Source: Xanthocytophaga agilis (lineage in GTDB: Bacteria > Bacteroidota > Bacteroidia > Cytophagales > 172606-1). From it: a stretch of DNA of 64,000 bases. The notes beneath the pieces are model-generated. The model ran no database searches, had not been told where the DNA came from, and was given only the letters and a program-made list of their open reading frames with translations. The position numbers and the translations under genes are program-made. Position 1 is the first letter of the stretch; every line of letters begins with the position of its first letter. The DNA is taken from contig NZ_JASJOU010000003.1 in the NCBI RefSeq assembly GCF_030068605.1, forward strand, positions 434,001 to 498,000. The letters run 5' to 3'. Below, piece by piece: positions 8,291 through 16,218 of this stretch.

Positions 8291-9586
8291 GTGCTCTCAT
8301 TTCTTGGTTTCTCTACTATCCTCATTTTTTTACTGCTCATTATTTTCAAACGGTTGTCTGTTCTAACTGCGTTAGTCCTTGTTCCGGTTGTATTTGGGAT
8401 TATTGCAGGCTTTTCAGTCAAAGAACTGTCAGAGATGATGCTTAGCGGAATCAAACAGGTAGCTCCAACCGGAATTTTGCTGATGTTTGCAGTACTTTAC
8501 TTCAGCATTATGCTGGATGTTGGTTTGTTTGATCCTGTCATTGCACTAATTATCCGATATGCCCAAGGCGATCCACTCAAAATAATTATGGGCACGGCAG
8601 TACTTACAATGATAGTACACCTGGATGGAGATGGTACGGCAACATTCATGATAGTGATATCAGCATTCCTTCCTCTGTATACCCAACTCCAGATAAATCG
8701 GCTGATATTAACAGGTATTGTAGCCTTAAGTGTAGGTCCCATGCATCTGGTTCCCTGGTCTGGCACATCTGCCAGAGCTATGGCGACACTCAATTCTGAT
8801 GCGGTTCACATCTTCAATCCCAATATTCCTGCTATAATCGCTGGTATTGTATGGGTATTGTTTGTTGCTTACTACTTAGGTAAAAAAGAGCGTAAGCGTT
8901 TGGGCATCGTGTTGTTGAACTATGATCCTAAAACAAACTTGAGTGAAGAAAAAAAAGGGTTTCGTCGTCCTTCGTTACTCTGGTTTAATGCTATTACAAC
9001 CATTGCGCTGATAGTGATACTTATGAAGGGATGGCTGCCAACGCCAGTATTGTTTGTAATAGCCAGTACTATAGCTCTTCTGATCAATTTTCCCAAACTG
9101 AAAGAACAGCAATTGGTACTCAAGGCACATGGTTCCAATATCTTTTTAGTTTCAGGTATGATATTCGCGGCCGGTGTATTTTCAGGCATTCTGACGGGCA
9201 CCAAGATGATTGATGCTATGGCCCACACACTGGTATCTCTTATCCCGCAAGAGCATGGTAATTTATTGCCTGTCTTAACAGCTCTTACCAGTATGCCTGC
9301 AAGTATGTTATTCACACCAGATGCCTATTATTTTGGAGTAGTCCCTATTTTAAGCCAGGCAGCACAACATTATGCTATAGACCCATTACAGATTGGAAGG
9401 GCAGCCTTACTAGGTCAGATGACAGTAGGGTTTCCTTTGAGTCCTCTTACCGCTTCCACTTTCTTACTGGTTGGACTTGCAGAAGTTGAATTGGGAGACC
9501 ATCAACGGTTTATCTTTAAATGGGCATTGGGTACTACTCTCGTCATGACGCTTATTGCATTAACGACCGGATCTATACAAATCTAA
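8291..9586 (+). CDS. CitMHS-family carboxylate:H+ symporter
   Basis: 431-aa polytopic membrane protein of the CitMHS family, which imports citrate or similar di/tricarboxylates complexed with a divalent metal, driven by protons. Visible family blocks are GILLMFAVLYFSIMLDVGLFDPVI near residue 60, HLDGDGTATFMIV (about 115-127), and the VGPMHLVPWSGTSAR segment (about 150). About 11-12 hydrophobic segments and the length match the family. The start is a GTG at 8291, 4 bp after the preceding stop. Neighbours are secreted hydrolases upstream and AtuA-type genes downstream, so the substrate is probably the acid released by those hydrolases rather than free citrate itself. Family assignment is firm; substrate is inference. 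Confidence 0.92.
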   Translation: MLSFLGFSTILIFLLLIIFKRLSVLTALVLVPVVFGIIAGFSVKELSEMMLSGIKQVAPTGILLMFAVLYFSIMLDVGLFDPVIALIIRYAQGDPLKIIMGTAVLTMIVHLDGDGTATFMIVISAFLPLYTQLQINRLILTGIVALSVGPMHLVPWSGTSARAMATLNSDAVHIFNPNIPAIIAGIVWVLFVAYYLGKKERKRLGIVLLNYDPKTNLSEEKKGFRRPSLLWFNAITTIALIVILMKGWLPTPVLFVIASTIALLINFPKLKEQQLVLKAHGSNIFLVSGMIFAAGVFSGILTGTKMIDAMAHTLVSLIPQEHGNLLPVLTALTSMPASMLFTPDAYYFGVVPILSQAAQHYAIDPLQIGRAALLGQMTVGFPLSPLTASTFLLVGLAEVELGDHQRFIFKWALGTTLVMTLIALTTGSIQI

Positions 9587-9606
9587 ATTTCAAAACATAC
9601 TTTATC

Positions 9607-10929
9607 ATGAAACACAAGATACGAATAGGATGTGGAGCAGGATTTTCTGGTGACCGATTAGAACCTGCTCTTATCCTGGCAGAAAAAGGAGATCTGGACT
9701 ATCTGGTGTTGGAATGTCTTGCGGAGCGTACAATTGCGTTGGCTCAAAAACGTAAATTACAGGATGCAACCAAAGGATATGACCCATTGTTGGAGCGCCG
9801 AATGCACAGTTTGTTACCACTGATCAGGAAAAACAACATTCGGCTTATCACCAATATGGGAGCAGCTAACCCTGTAGCTGCAGCAGAAACTATTTGTCAA
9901 ATAGCCCGGCAATTACATCTGGATATCATTGTAGCTGCTGTAACAGGAGATGATGTATTGCCATTGTTATCAGGCACTGAAAACTCTATTGAAACAGGAG
10001 AACCCTTACATACTTCCGGAAAATTAATTTCCGCCAATGCCTATCTGGGTGCAGATGCCTTATTACCTGCCTTAGCAACTGATGCTCACATCATCATCAC
10101 CGGACGTGTAGCAGACCCTTCTCTTTTTGTTGCGCCGTTAGTGCACAGTTTTGGATGGTCTTTAGACGATACAGAACGAATTGGACAGGCAACAGTAATT
10201 GGACATCTAATGGAATGTGCAGGACAGTTAACAGGTGGATATTTTGCTGATCCAGGTAAAAAAGATATTCCAGACTTTGCCAATCTGGGTCATCCTTTTG
10301 TTGATGTCTGGGAAGATGGAACAGCCATATTTAGTAAGGTACCGGGAACAGGTGGCACAATTACTCTTGCAACAGTTAAAGAACAACTTTTATACGAAGT
10401 TATGGACCCCAGCCAATACTTTACTCCGGATTTGGTAGCTGATTTCACAGGAGTACATTTAACACAGACAGGAACTAATCAGATTCAGGTTGTTGGAGGG
10501 AAAGGACAACAGAAACCCGAAACGTTGAAAGTAAGTGTAGGATATGCAGCAGGGTTTATTGGAGAAGGAGAGATCTCCTATGCAGGGAGCAATGCTTTGC
10601 AACGGGCACAACTTGCAGGTGAAACCATCCGGCAACGGCTTAGCTCTTCATTTTCAGATATACGTATCGATTACATAGGCAGTACTTCTGTACACCGAAC
10701 TTCCTTTGGGCACCATCCAGAGCCTTACGAAATACGTCTTCGGGTAGCAGCGAAGGCGTCAACCTCAACACAGGCAGCTCTGGTAGGTGAAGAAGTAGAA
10801 GCACTCTATACCAATGGTCCAGCTGGAGGTGGTGGAGCCCGCAAATACATCCATGAAGTGGTAGGTATTGTTTCTACACTAATTCCTCGTACCCAGGTTC
10901 AATCAACAATTTCTTTATATCAGGCATGA
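9607..10929 (+). CDS. AtuA-family protein (DUF1446, N-domain only)
   Basis: About 440 aa starting at the ATG 9607 (MKHKIRIGCGAGFSGDR); a longer in-frame extension overlaps the transporter gene and is not credible. Family features are the N-terminal GCGAGFSGDRLEPA block, DYLVLECLAERT, LITNMGAANP, TGRVADPSLFVAPLVH, HLMECAGQLTGGYF and the glycine-rich NGPAGGGGARK near the C-terminus. AtuA is required for acyclic terpene (citronellol/geraniol) use in Pseudomonas, but its reaction is not established and homologues occur in other acid-degradation operons. Here the C-terminal ferredoxin-fold domain found fused in many homologues is a separate gene overlapping this one by 4 bp (ATGA). Predicted cytoplasmic. 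Confidence 0.88.
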   Translation: MKHKIRIGCGAGFSGDRLEPALILAEKGDLDYLVLECLAERTIALAQKRKLQDATKGYDPLLERRMHSLLPLIRKNNIRLITNMGAANPVAAAETICQIARQLHLDIIVAAVTGDDVLPLLSGTENSIETGEPLHTSGKLISANAYLGADALLPALATDAHIIITGRVADPSLFVAPLVHSFGWSLDDTERIGQATVIGHLMECAGQLTGGYFADPGKKDIPDFANLGHPFVDVWEDGTAIFSKVPGTGGTITLATVKEQLLYEVMDPSQYFTPDLVADFTGVHLTQTGTNQIQVVGGKGQQKPETLKVSVGYAAGFIGEGEISYAGSNALQRAQLAGETIRQRLSSSFSDIRIDYIGSTSVHRTSFGHHPEPYEIRLRVAAKASTSTQAALVGEEVEALYTNGPAGGGGARKYIHEVVGIVSTLIPRTQVQSTISLYQA

Positions 10930-11243
10930 AAATCAAACTCTACGATATAGCGCATAGCCGTGCAGGTGACAAGGGAAATACACTTACCCTATCACTGATT
11001 CCCTATAAATCCGAATATTATCCGATTCTTTGTAATCAAGTGACTGTAGACTCTGTAAAACAGCACCTCAAAGATATTGTATCAGGAGAAATTATACGCT
11101 ATGAACTACCTAATCTACCAGCATTACACTTTGTCTGTAAACAGGCATTATTAGGAGGCGTTACGACCTCTCTAGCGGTAGATACTCATGGCAAAAGCCT
11201 TAGTTTCGCACTATTAGAAATGGAAATTGAAGTGAATCTATAG
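10926..11243 (+). CDS. AtuA-related ferredoxin-fold subunit
   Basis: 105-aa protein matching the C-terminal ferredoxin-like domain of AtuA-type proteins: KLYDIAHSRAGDKGNT at the N-terminus (the ARxGDKGN block is the family mark) and NLPALHFVCKQALLGGV in the middle. Its start overlaps the AtuA stop (ATGA), so the two are almost certainly translated together and form one functional unit. The name ferredoxin-fold refers to shape only: just two cysteines are present, well apart, so no Fe-S cluster is expected. It is the last gene of the operon; its stop lies 1 bp from the stop of the convergent histidine kinase gene, with no room for a terminator between them. Confidence 0.85.
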   Translation: MKIKLYDIAHSRAGDKGNTLTLSLIPYKSEYYPILCNQVTVDSVKQHLKDIVSGEIIRYELPNLPALHFVCKQALLGGVTTSLAVDTHGKSLSFALLEMEIEVNL

Positions 11244-11244
11244 A

Positions 11245-12573
11245 TCAATCAGTAATCGGGAAGAAAGGAAATTGAATCTGCACACAAAACATTTCATTTT
11301 CATTCGTTAAGGATAATGTTGCCTGATGAAGTTCCAGAATTCGTCGACTTATCCATAAACCCATTCCAAATCCGCTAGCCAATGTATCCGTCTGATAAAA
11401 TGCGTTTGTTAGAGCATCCAGATCTATTCCACTTCCACTATAGTGATTTTCAAAGATCAAAGTCACCTTTCGTTGTTCATTTCGAAAAAGCCTTATCTGA
11501 ATAAGGTCGTTTTCAGGAGCATATTTGATAGCATTATCAAAAAGGTTACTTACAACTGTTTTTAGTTTTGAAGCATCTCCCTGCACATCGAATGAATCAG
11601 TATGCGAATCCAAATCGATACTCAAACGCAATTGTCTCTGGTGTAATAACAGAGTAAACCGATCTGCAACTTCCAATAGCAACTCATCCATCTCTACTGT
11701 AGTAGGCAATAACAACAGATCTGGATTCTTCAAGGAACTGACCATCAGAAAATCTTCAACCAAATTTCGAAGCCGATGTGTTTCTGCCAACTGGTTTTCC
11801 AGTAGTTTTTGTATATCCTCTGGTAAATTCCCGCCTTTTAACCTTACCTGTATCTCAGTCTGCAGAATGGCAAGGGGTGTTCGTAACTCATGGGAAGCAG
11901 AAGCGAAGAAATGGTTTTGCTTTTCAACTTCGTTACCAATACGTACCAGCATCTGATTGAAAGTTTCAGCCAACTGCTGAACCTCATCATAGGTTTGTGG
12001 TACTTCTACTACTTGTTGGGGACGTTCACTCAGATGGATCTTTCTGGCAACTTCTGTTATGTGCCTGATTGGCTGTAAAAATATATTTCCGGCCAGGTAT
12101 GCCAGCCAGGCAGCTATGCTACCACTGAATACGATAGTGATTCCCAAAACCCAGGCTATACGATTTAACGTTTCAGCTATTTCAGGCCGGGTACTGGTAA
12201 AAAATACAGAAAGAACTGTTTCTGCATCTACAAACTTCGTCACATGAACCACAGGGTTATGACGAAAATTCAGACGATTTGTAATTTTAAACTGTTTAAG
12301 CTGAGGAGATTCAAACAATACATGCACAGAGTCTGAACTGATCAATTCTATTCGGGCAGCCTCATCAGCCTGTGGCAAGGGAATCAGAACAGGGTCAACT
12401 TCTATACGATCCAGTAAGGCATACGCCTGAGATTCTGTCTGACGAAATGCAGCCCGCTCTACCGTTTTGCGAATTAGTATATAACAAACAACAGCTCCAA
12501 TAGTTGAAATAAGGATAAATATAACAGCACTTATCAGTGCAATCCGGAAACGAATGGTCTTGTAAAAAATCAC
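11245..12573 (-). CDS. HAMP-domain sensor histidine kinase
   Basis: 442-aa membrane kinase. TM1 about 9-33, extracytoplasmic sensor about 36-135, TM2 about 140-165, HAMP about 165-218, HisKA with phospho-acceptor His228 in ASHELRTPL, N-box LFDNAIKYAPEN and G2 box GFGMGLWIS. The G1 box is atypical: the usual D-x-G-x-G-I reads Y-S-G-S-G-I, so the adenine-contacting Asp seems replaced. The kinase may be slow or work mainly as a phosphatase. It lies 14 bp downstream of its OmpR-type regulator, forming a regulator-then-kinase operon. The signal is unknown; the resemblance to heavy-metal and cell-envelope sensors is only architectural. Confidence 0.92.
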   Translation of the reverse strand: MIFYKTIRFRIALISAVIFILISTIGAVVCYILIRKTVERAAFRQTESQAYALLDRIEVDPVLIPLPQADEAARIELISSDSVHVLFESPQLKQFKITNRLNFRHNPVVHVTKFVDAETVLSVFFTSTRPEIAETLNRIAWVLGITIVFSGSIAAWLAYLAGNIFLQPIRHITEVARKIHLSERPQQVVEVPQTYDEVQQLAETFNQMLVRIGNEVEKQNHFFASASHELRTPLAILQTEIQVRLKGGNLPEDIQKLLENQLAETHRLRNLVEDFLMVSSLKNPDLLLLPTTVEMDELLLEVADRFTLLLHQRQLRLSIDLDSHTDSFDVQGDASKLKTVVSNLFDNAIKYAPENDLIQIRLFRNEQRKVTLIFENHYSGSGIDLDALTNAFYQTDTLASGFGMGLWISRRILELHQATLSLTNENEMFCVQIQFPFFPITD

Positions 12574-12587
12574 AGCTATACTACTTG

Positions 12588-13265
12588 TTAGTGCGGGTTA
12601 CTATCCAGAACATATCCTCGTCCAACTATGGTTCGTAGTAACTCTGTTTCAAATCCTTTATTGATCTTTTTACGAAGTTGGTAAATATGTACCTCTATCA
12701 CATTGCTTCCCATATCAAAATCTACCTCCCAGACTTTCTCAGCAATCTGTGTCCGGGAAATCAGCTTGTCCGGATTCGACATAAACAGTTCCAGTAAAGC
12801 AAACTCACGGTTGGTGAGTTCAATCTTTTTACCATTCCGGTTTACTTCATGTTTTACTTTATCCATCTCCAGCCCTGCCACTACCATTTTGGTTACCTGC
12901 TGTGTCATAGACTTTCTTCCAATCACTCCAATACGAGCAAGAAGTTCATCAAAATCAAATGGTTTTCGAATGTAATCCAATGCTCCATCATTTAAAGCTC
13001 TGATCACATGTTCGGTATTACTTAATGCACTCAGAATAATAACAGGAATGCGAATATTAAAATCACGCAGGTTTTTCAGTACCTCAAATCCGTTTTGTCC
13101 TGGCAACATCAGATCAAGCAAAATCAGATCATAAGCTGTAGTAGAGGCATGTTCGAGAGCTATAGAGCCATTGGAAGCAGTATCTACCACATGCCCGGCC
13201 TGCTCTAATCCATTAGAAACATGTTCCGCCAGCCGAACCTCATCTTCTACCAGCAAAATTTTCAT
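12588..13265 (-). CDS. OmpR/PhoB-family response regulator
   Basis: 225 aa from the ATG at 13265 (MKILLVEDE); an in-frame TTG 12 bp upstream is less likely. Receiver domain residues 1-115 with acidic pair Glu7/Asp8, phospho-acceptor Asp51 (LLDLMLPGQNG) and Lys in the RKPFDF switch region. The winged-helix DNA-binding domain covers about 125-223, with LTNREFALLELFM and the recognition segment SNVIEVHIYQLRKKI. It partners the downstream HAMP kinase. The nearest candidate target is the upstream secreted repeat protein gene (13364-14083), transcribed the same way but separated by a terminator. Confidence 0.95.
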   Translation of the reverse strand: MKILLVEDEVRLAEHVSNGLEQAGHVVDTASNGSIALEHASTTAYDLILLDLMLPGQNGFEVLKNLRDFNIRIPVIILSALSNTEHVIRALNDGALDYIRKPFDFDELLARIGVIGRKSMTQQVTKMVVAGLEMDKVKHEVNRNGKKIELTNREFALLELFMSNPDKLISRTQIAEKVWEVDFDMGSNVIEVHIYQLRKKINKGFETELLRTIVGRGYVLDSNPH

Positions 13266-13315
13266 ATCAGAAAACAATTTCTTTTACACATATACAACTT
13301 TAATACAAACCTTAA

Positions 13316-13358
13316 ACACAAAAAATGTCCCAAATCCAGGCAGTTGGATATGGGACAT
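13316..13358 (-). terminator. Intrinsic terminator after secreted repeat protein
   Basis: Stem arms 13325-13338 and 13345-13358 (14 bp, one mismatch, 6-nt loop), with an A tract on the plus strand to the left that becomes the U tract of the minus-strand transcript. It separates the 13364 gene from the two-component operon. Confidence 0.75.
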
Positions 13359-13363
13359 AAGAA

Positions 13364-14083
13364 TTAACGTACTGCATAGGTAGTCCCATCTACAGCGAGT
13401 GTCTGCGCCATTATCACTTTTGTATTTTCCACAAATACTTCTCCTTCTCTATTACCTCGTACATATCCTGTTATAGTTATCGCTTTTCCAACAGACAGTT
13501 TATCACCTAACTGAAAAGCCACATGCGGTGCAAATCGTACTAATGATTTATCCAGGTATACACCGTTTACACGTCCTTCTTTATCTTTAGCAAGAGCTGT
13601 GACCTTTCCATCTGCTTTGGTAAACTCTTCTTTCGGGCGACCATCTCTGTCAGGCCTGTGTTCATACACTGTTTTCGATCCAGAAGTAATGCTGTTCAAT
13701 ACAATTACATCTGCTCCGTCTTTTCCAGATCGCTTAAATCCCATAACCGTTACATTTCCGCCTTTTTTAGCAGCCCCCATAATTTCTTTGGCTAAATGAG
13801 GCGCAAAGCGCACCTCTGTATTTTTTCCTTCTGCACTCAATGTAAACCCATTATACGCTTTTTCTTCATTATAGGTAAAATCGACCAACGTGCCTTTGTA
13901 TTCACTTAAAACACGTAAGCCACCTCTTTCACGGCCATGTGGTCTGCCACCTCTCTGGTGAGGTGAACGTCCCTCTTCACGTTGACCCCGATGGTGAGTT
14001 TCTTCAGGTTGTTGCGAAAATACAGGAGCACACATGATCAGAGCAATAATGGCTACTAACATTTTTTTCATTGGGGTTTTCAT
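13364..14083 (-). CDS. Secreted protein with two RFAPH repeats (unknown function)
   Basis: About 239 aa from the ATG at 14083 (an in-frame TTG at 14128 gives an extension without merit). Residues 1-23 form a signal peptide ending in CAPVFS-QQ. A His/Arg/Gly-rich stretch follows (ETHHRGQREEGRS and more), which could bind metal or polyanions. The rest contains two copies of a unit of about 60-70 residues built around EVRFAPHLAKEI and LVRFAPHVAFQL, each followed by a beta-hairpin with VTVMGFKR or ITITGYVRG, suggesting a pair of OB-fold-like beta barrels. I do not recognise a named family with confidence. It sits directly upstream of an OmpR/HAMP two-component pair and may be an envelope-stress or metal-related protein; this is speculation. 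Confidence 0.7.
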   Translation of the reverse strand: MKTPMKKMLVAIIALIMCAPVFSQQPEETHHRGQREEGRSPHQRGGRPHGRERGGLRVLSEYKGTLVDFTYNEEKAYNGFTLSAEGKNTEVRFAPHLAKEIMGAAKKGGNVTVMGFKRSGKDGADVIVLNSITSGSKTVYEHRPDRDGRPKEEFTKADGKVTALAKDKEGRVNGVYLDKSLVRFAPHVAFQLGDKLSVGKAITITGYVRGNREGEVFVENTKVIMAQTLAVDGTTYAVR

Positions 14084-14233
14084 AGTAAATACTTTGGTTA
14101 AATGTGAGTTGTTATTGAATTGATACAAAACTATCTAACCAGGTTAAGAGCCATATGAAATAGAAATTAATTTTTCTTCATATTGTTGAGAACTATGATC
14201 TATAGGCAAATAACACTAATTATTCTTGCCAGG

Positions 14234-15592
14234 TCAGCGGCCAAATTTTACTTCCATCACTTGTACTTCCTGTGCAGGAATAACAGACATGCCTTCTGCA
14301 TCGGTTTGTTCTACCTTCTGGACAAATAAATCCAGAATGCCTTTGTGTTTCCATAATTCTGTATCATAGGTAGGTTCCCATGACCCTACTGATTCAGCAC
14401 TAAGGTCTTTCACTTCCCAAGCAGGACTGTTGATATTTTGACAGATGGCCACAGAAACCTTACTACCTCGCTCTTCATCCCGAAAAATAACAGCTACGGA
14501 TGTTTGACCTTTATCCTTCCAGGAAACCAGATAGGGACGGGAAATAGGTATACGTTTGGTGCCACCACCACTCAGACTAAAAGGGGTTTTCCGGAAATTT
14601 GTATTCAGGTGACTCCATTTGTTTCCATCATAATATATCACACGAAACTGAGGCACTTTTTCATTTTGATCACGCCAATAGCTGGCAATAAATGGATAGC
14701 CATCAGCTCCTGCAAACATAGAGGTCTGATTGATCAATTCACTATTTTGCGGGATTTGCATAACATATTCAGCCGAAGCAGCATTGATAGGTAGCTGGTA
14801 TCTTTCCCCTGTCGATTTTTCCCAGGTTATGCCGCTATCTCTGGATCGTGCATAACACATATCATGATTGCTGGCTACATTAGGAGATTCACGCCATACC
14901 CAGCTGATATGGATTGTACCTTTGGGATCGACATAGGTCTGGCTATAGGCATTTCGCTTCCCTTCACCATCGATCAGATTTGGAGTGATTTGCTGCCACT
15001 TTTTACTGGCAGTGAAGTATTTGTTAATTACCAGATTTCCCCTACCAGAAGCTCCATTTCTATAAGAGAACAATAGGTTTCCATCTGGAAATCTATAGAA
15101 CTGCGGATAAGAAACTTTGTCTTCCAATACTCCTGTCATTGGAAGTTTATAGGTCATAGTTAAGGAACCAGGAGTAATACTTTTAGCATATCGCAACTGA
15201 TTATCATGATGATCCCATGAAAGATGCAAGTATCCTTCACCATCTACCATAATGCTTATACAATTATGCGCATCATAAGCATTGCCTTTAAAAATGGTTT
15301 GAACTAATTCCCATTTCTTACTTTTCAGCTTCCGTTTACCTAAAACTACATGCCGGGTACTATCATAAAATGCAATGTATTGGTAGTTTCCATGTGTGAC
15401 TAAGGCATTCCTGCGGAATATAACAGTATTTACAGAATTGGATGCCCACCCTTTTCCCACAGGAATAATAGTTACTTCAGGCTCCGTCTTCTGACCATAC
15501 ACAATACCAGCACTAGCTATAAGACAAAGGATAAAAAGCAGAAGAATACGTTTGGCATAAGGAGGAAATAAAAGAGTTATAAAACTCTTCAT
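14234..15592 (-). CDS. Secreted BNR_4 beta-propeller protein
   Basis: 452 aa from the ATG at 15592 (MKSFITLLFPP), giving a hydrophobic N-terminal signal ending near IVYGQ; the longer reading frame adds an implausible leader. The body has the BNR_4 pattern: HLSWDHHDNQLRYAKS (the SxDHHxxxLxY block), repeated blades with SWVWRES and FSYRNGASGRGN, and Asp-box-like SRDSGITWEKS. BNR_4 proteins are seven-bladed propellers; the family includes PL24/PL25 ulvan lyases and many uncharacterised polysaccharide-active proteins of Bacteroidota. No SusC/SusD genes flank it, so this is not a typical PUL. Function: probable polysaccharide binding or lyase, unproven. Confidence 0.8.
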   Translation of the reverse strand: MKSFITLLFPPYAKRILLLFILCLIASAGIVYGQKTEPEVTIIPVGKGWASNSVNTVIFRRNALVTHGNYQYIAFYDSTRHVVLGKRKLKSKKWELVQTIFKGNAYDAHNCISIMVDGEGYLHLSWDHHDNQLRYAKSITPGSLTMTYKLPMTGVLEDKVSYPQFYRFPDGNLLFSYRNGASGRGNLVINKYFTASKKWQQITPNLIDGEGKRNAYSQTYVDPKGTIHISWVWRESPNVASNHDMCYARSRDSGITWEKSTGERYQLPINAASAEYVMQIPQNSELINQTSMFAGADGYPFIASYWRDQNEKVPQFRVIYYDGNKWSHLNTNFRKTPFSLSGGGTKRIPISRPYLVSWKDKGQTSVAVIFRDEERGSKVSVAICQNINSPAWEVKDLSAESVGSWEPTYDTELWKHKGILDLFVQKVEQTDAEGMSVIPAQEVQVMEVKFGR

Positions 15593-16218
15593 GCTGCATG
15601 GAAAAATAGTATCTGGCATTTGACTAGTGAGTATATATCTATCCGAAGTTTGAGTTTGCCAAAATAGATACAATCAACCATTTATAAAGGGGAAAAGAAA
15701 TTTTTCTTATACTAGTCTAATCCAACTTCCTGATAGCTAATAGCTTCATTTTCTATTTCTGACAATTATGTCGAGGAAGTCAAAGTACATATCTACATAT
15801 TTATTCTGTCTATCTCATTTAGGTTACCATTTACGCTCAAATAGTTACTTTTAAAAAATCATAATAGCATAATCTAATGCAAACCACCAAACCTATATTC
15901 AGCATTTTATAGAAACACTCTTACTCACTGTTACCGGGGACAGATAGCTGGATTGGTTCCATACAAAAGATCTCGGTTTCCACCTTACCGAGATCCTACC
16001 CGGGCCATAGTTCTCCCGTCTGGTATAACTCATACATACTACCCACAGCCATAAAAAAAGACTGCTAACTGAAAGCTTCAGTCAGCAGTGCCTGTCTATG
16101 AATAAATCATATTTCCTAATGCGTAAGGGAAATGATGATTGCAAGTTTACAAAATCTACTATGGAACGAAGAAAAAAACACCTTAAAAATACCTTAAAAT
16201 TTCTGTGGCTCTCTTGTC
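15593..16218. other. Intergenic region with a G+C-rich structured segment
   Basis: About 625 bp between the BNR_4 gene and nhaD. The middle (15934-16003) is noticeably richer in G+C than its surroundings and can fold: an outer CCGGG (15934-15938) / CCCGG (15999-16003) pairing enclosing a perfect 9-bp hairpin gatctcggt (15969-15977) / accgagatc (15987-15995). The right end holds the nhaD terminator. No open reading frame of interest. A leader RNA of the BNR_4 gene or a small RNA is possible; no known riboswitch consensus is recognised. Confidence 0.45.
16052..16088 (-). terminator. Intrinsic terminator after nhaD
   Basis: Stem arms 16062-16073 and 16077-16088 (12 bp, one G-U-type mismatch, 3-nt loop), with seven A residues on the plus strand at the left that become a U tract in the minus-strand transcript. 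Confidence 0.75.

Noticed and set aside
14234-15592. Polysaccharide utilisation locus around the BNR_4 protein
   Set aside because: No SusC/SusD pair, no other carbohydrate-active enzymes and no dedicated regulator flank it.
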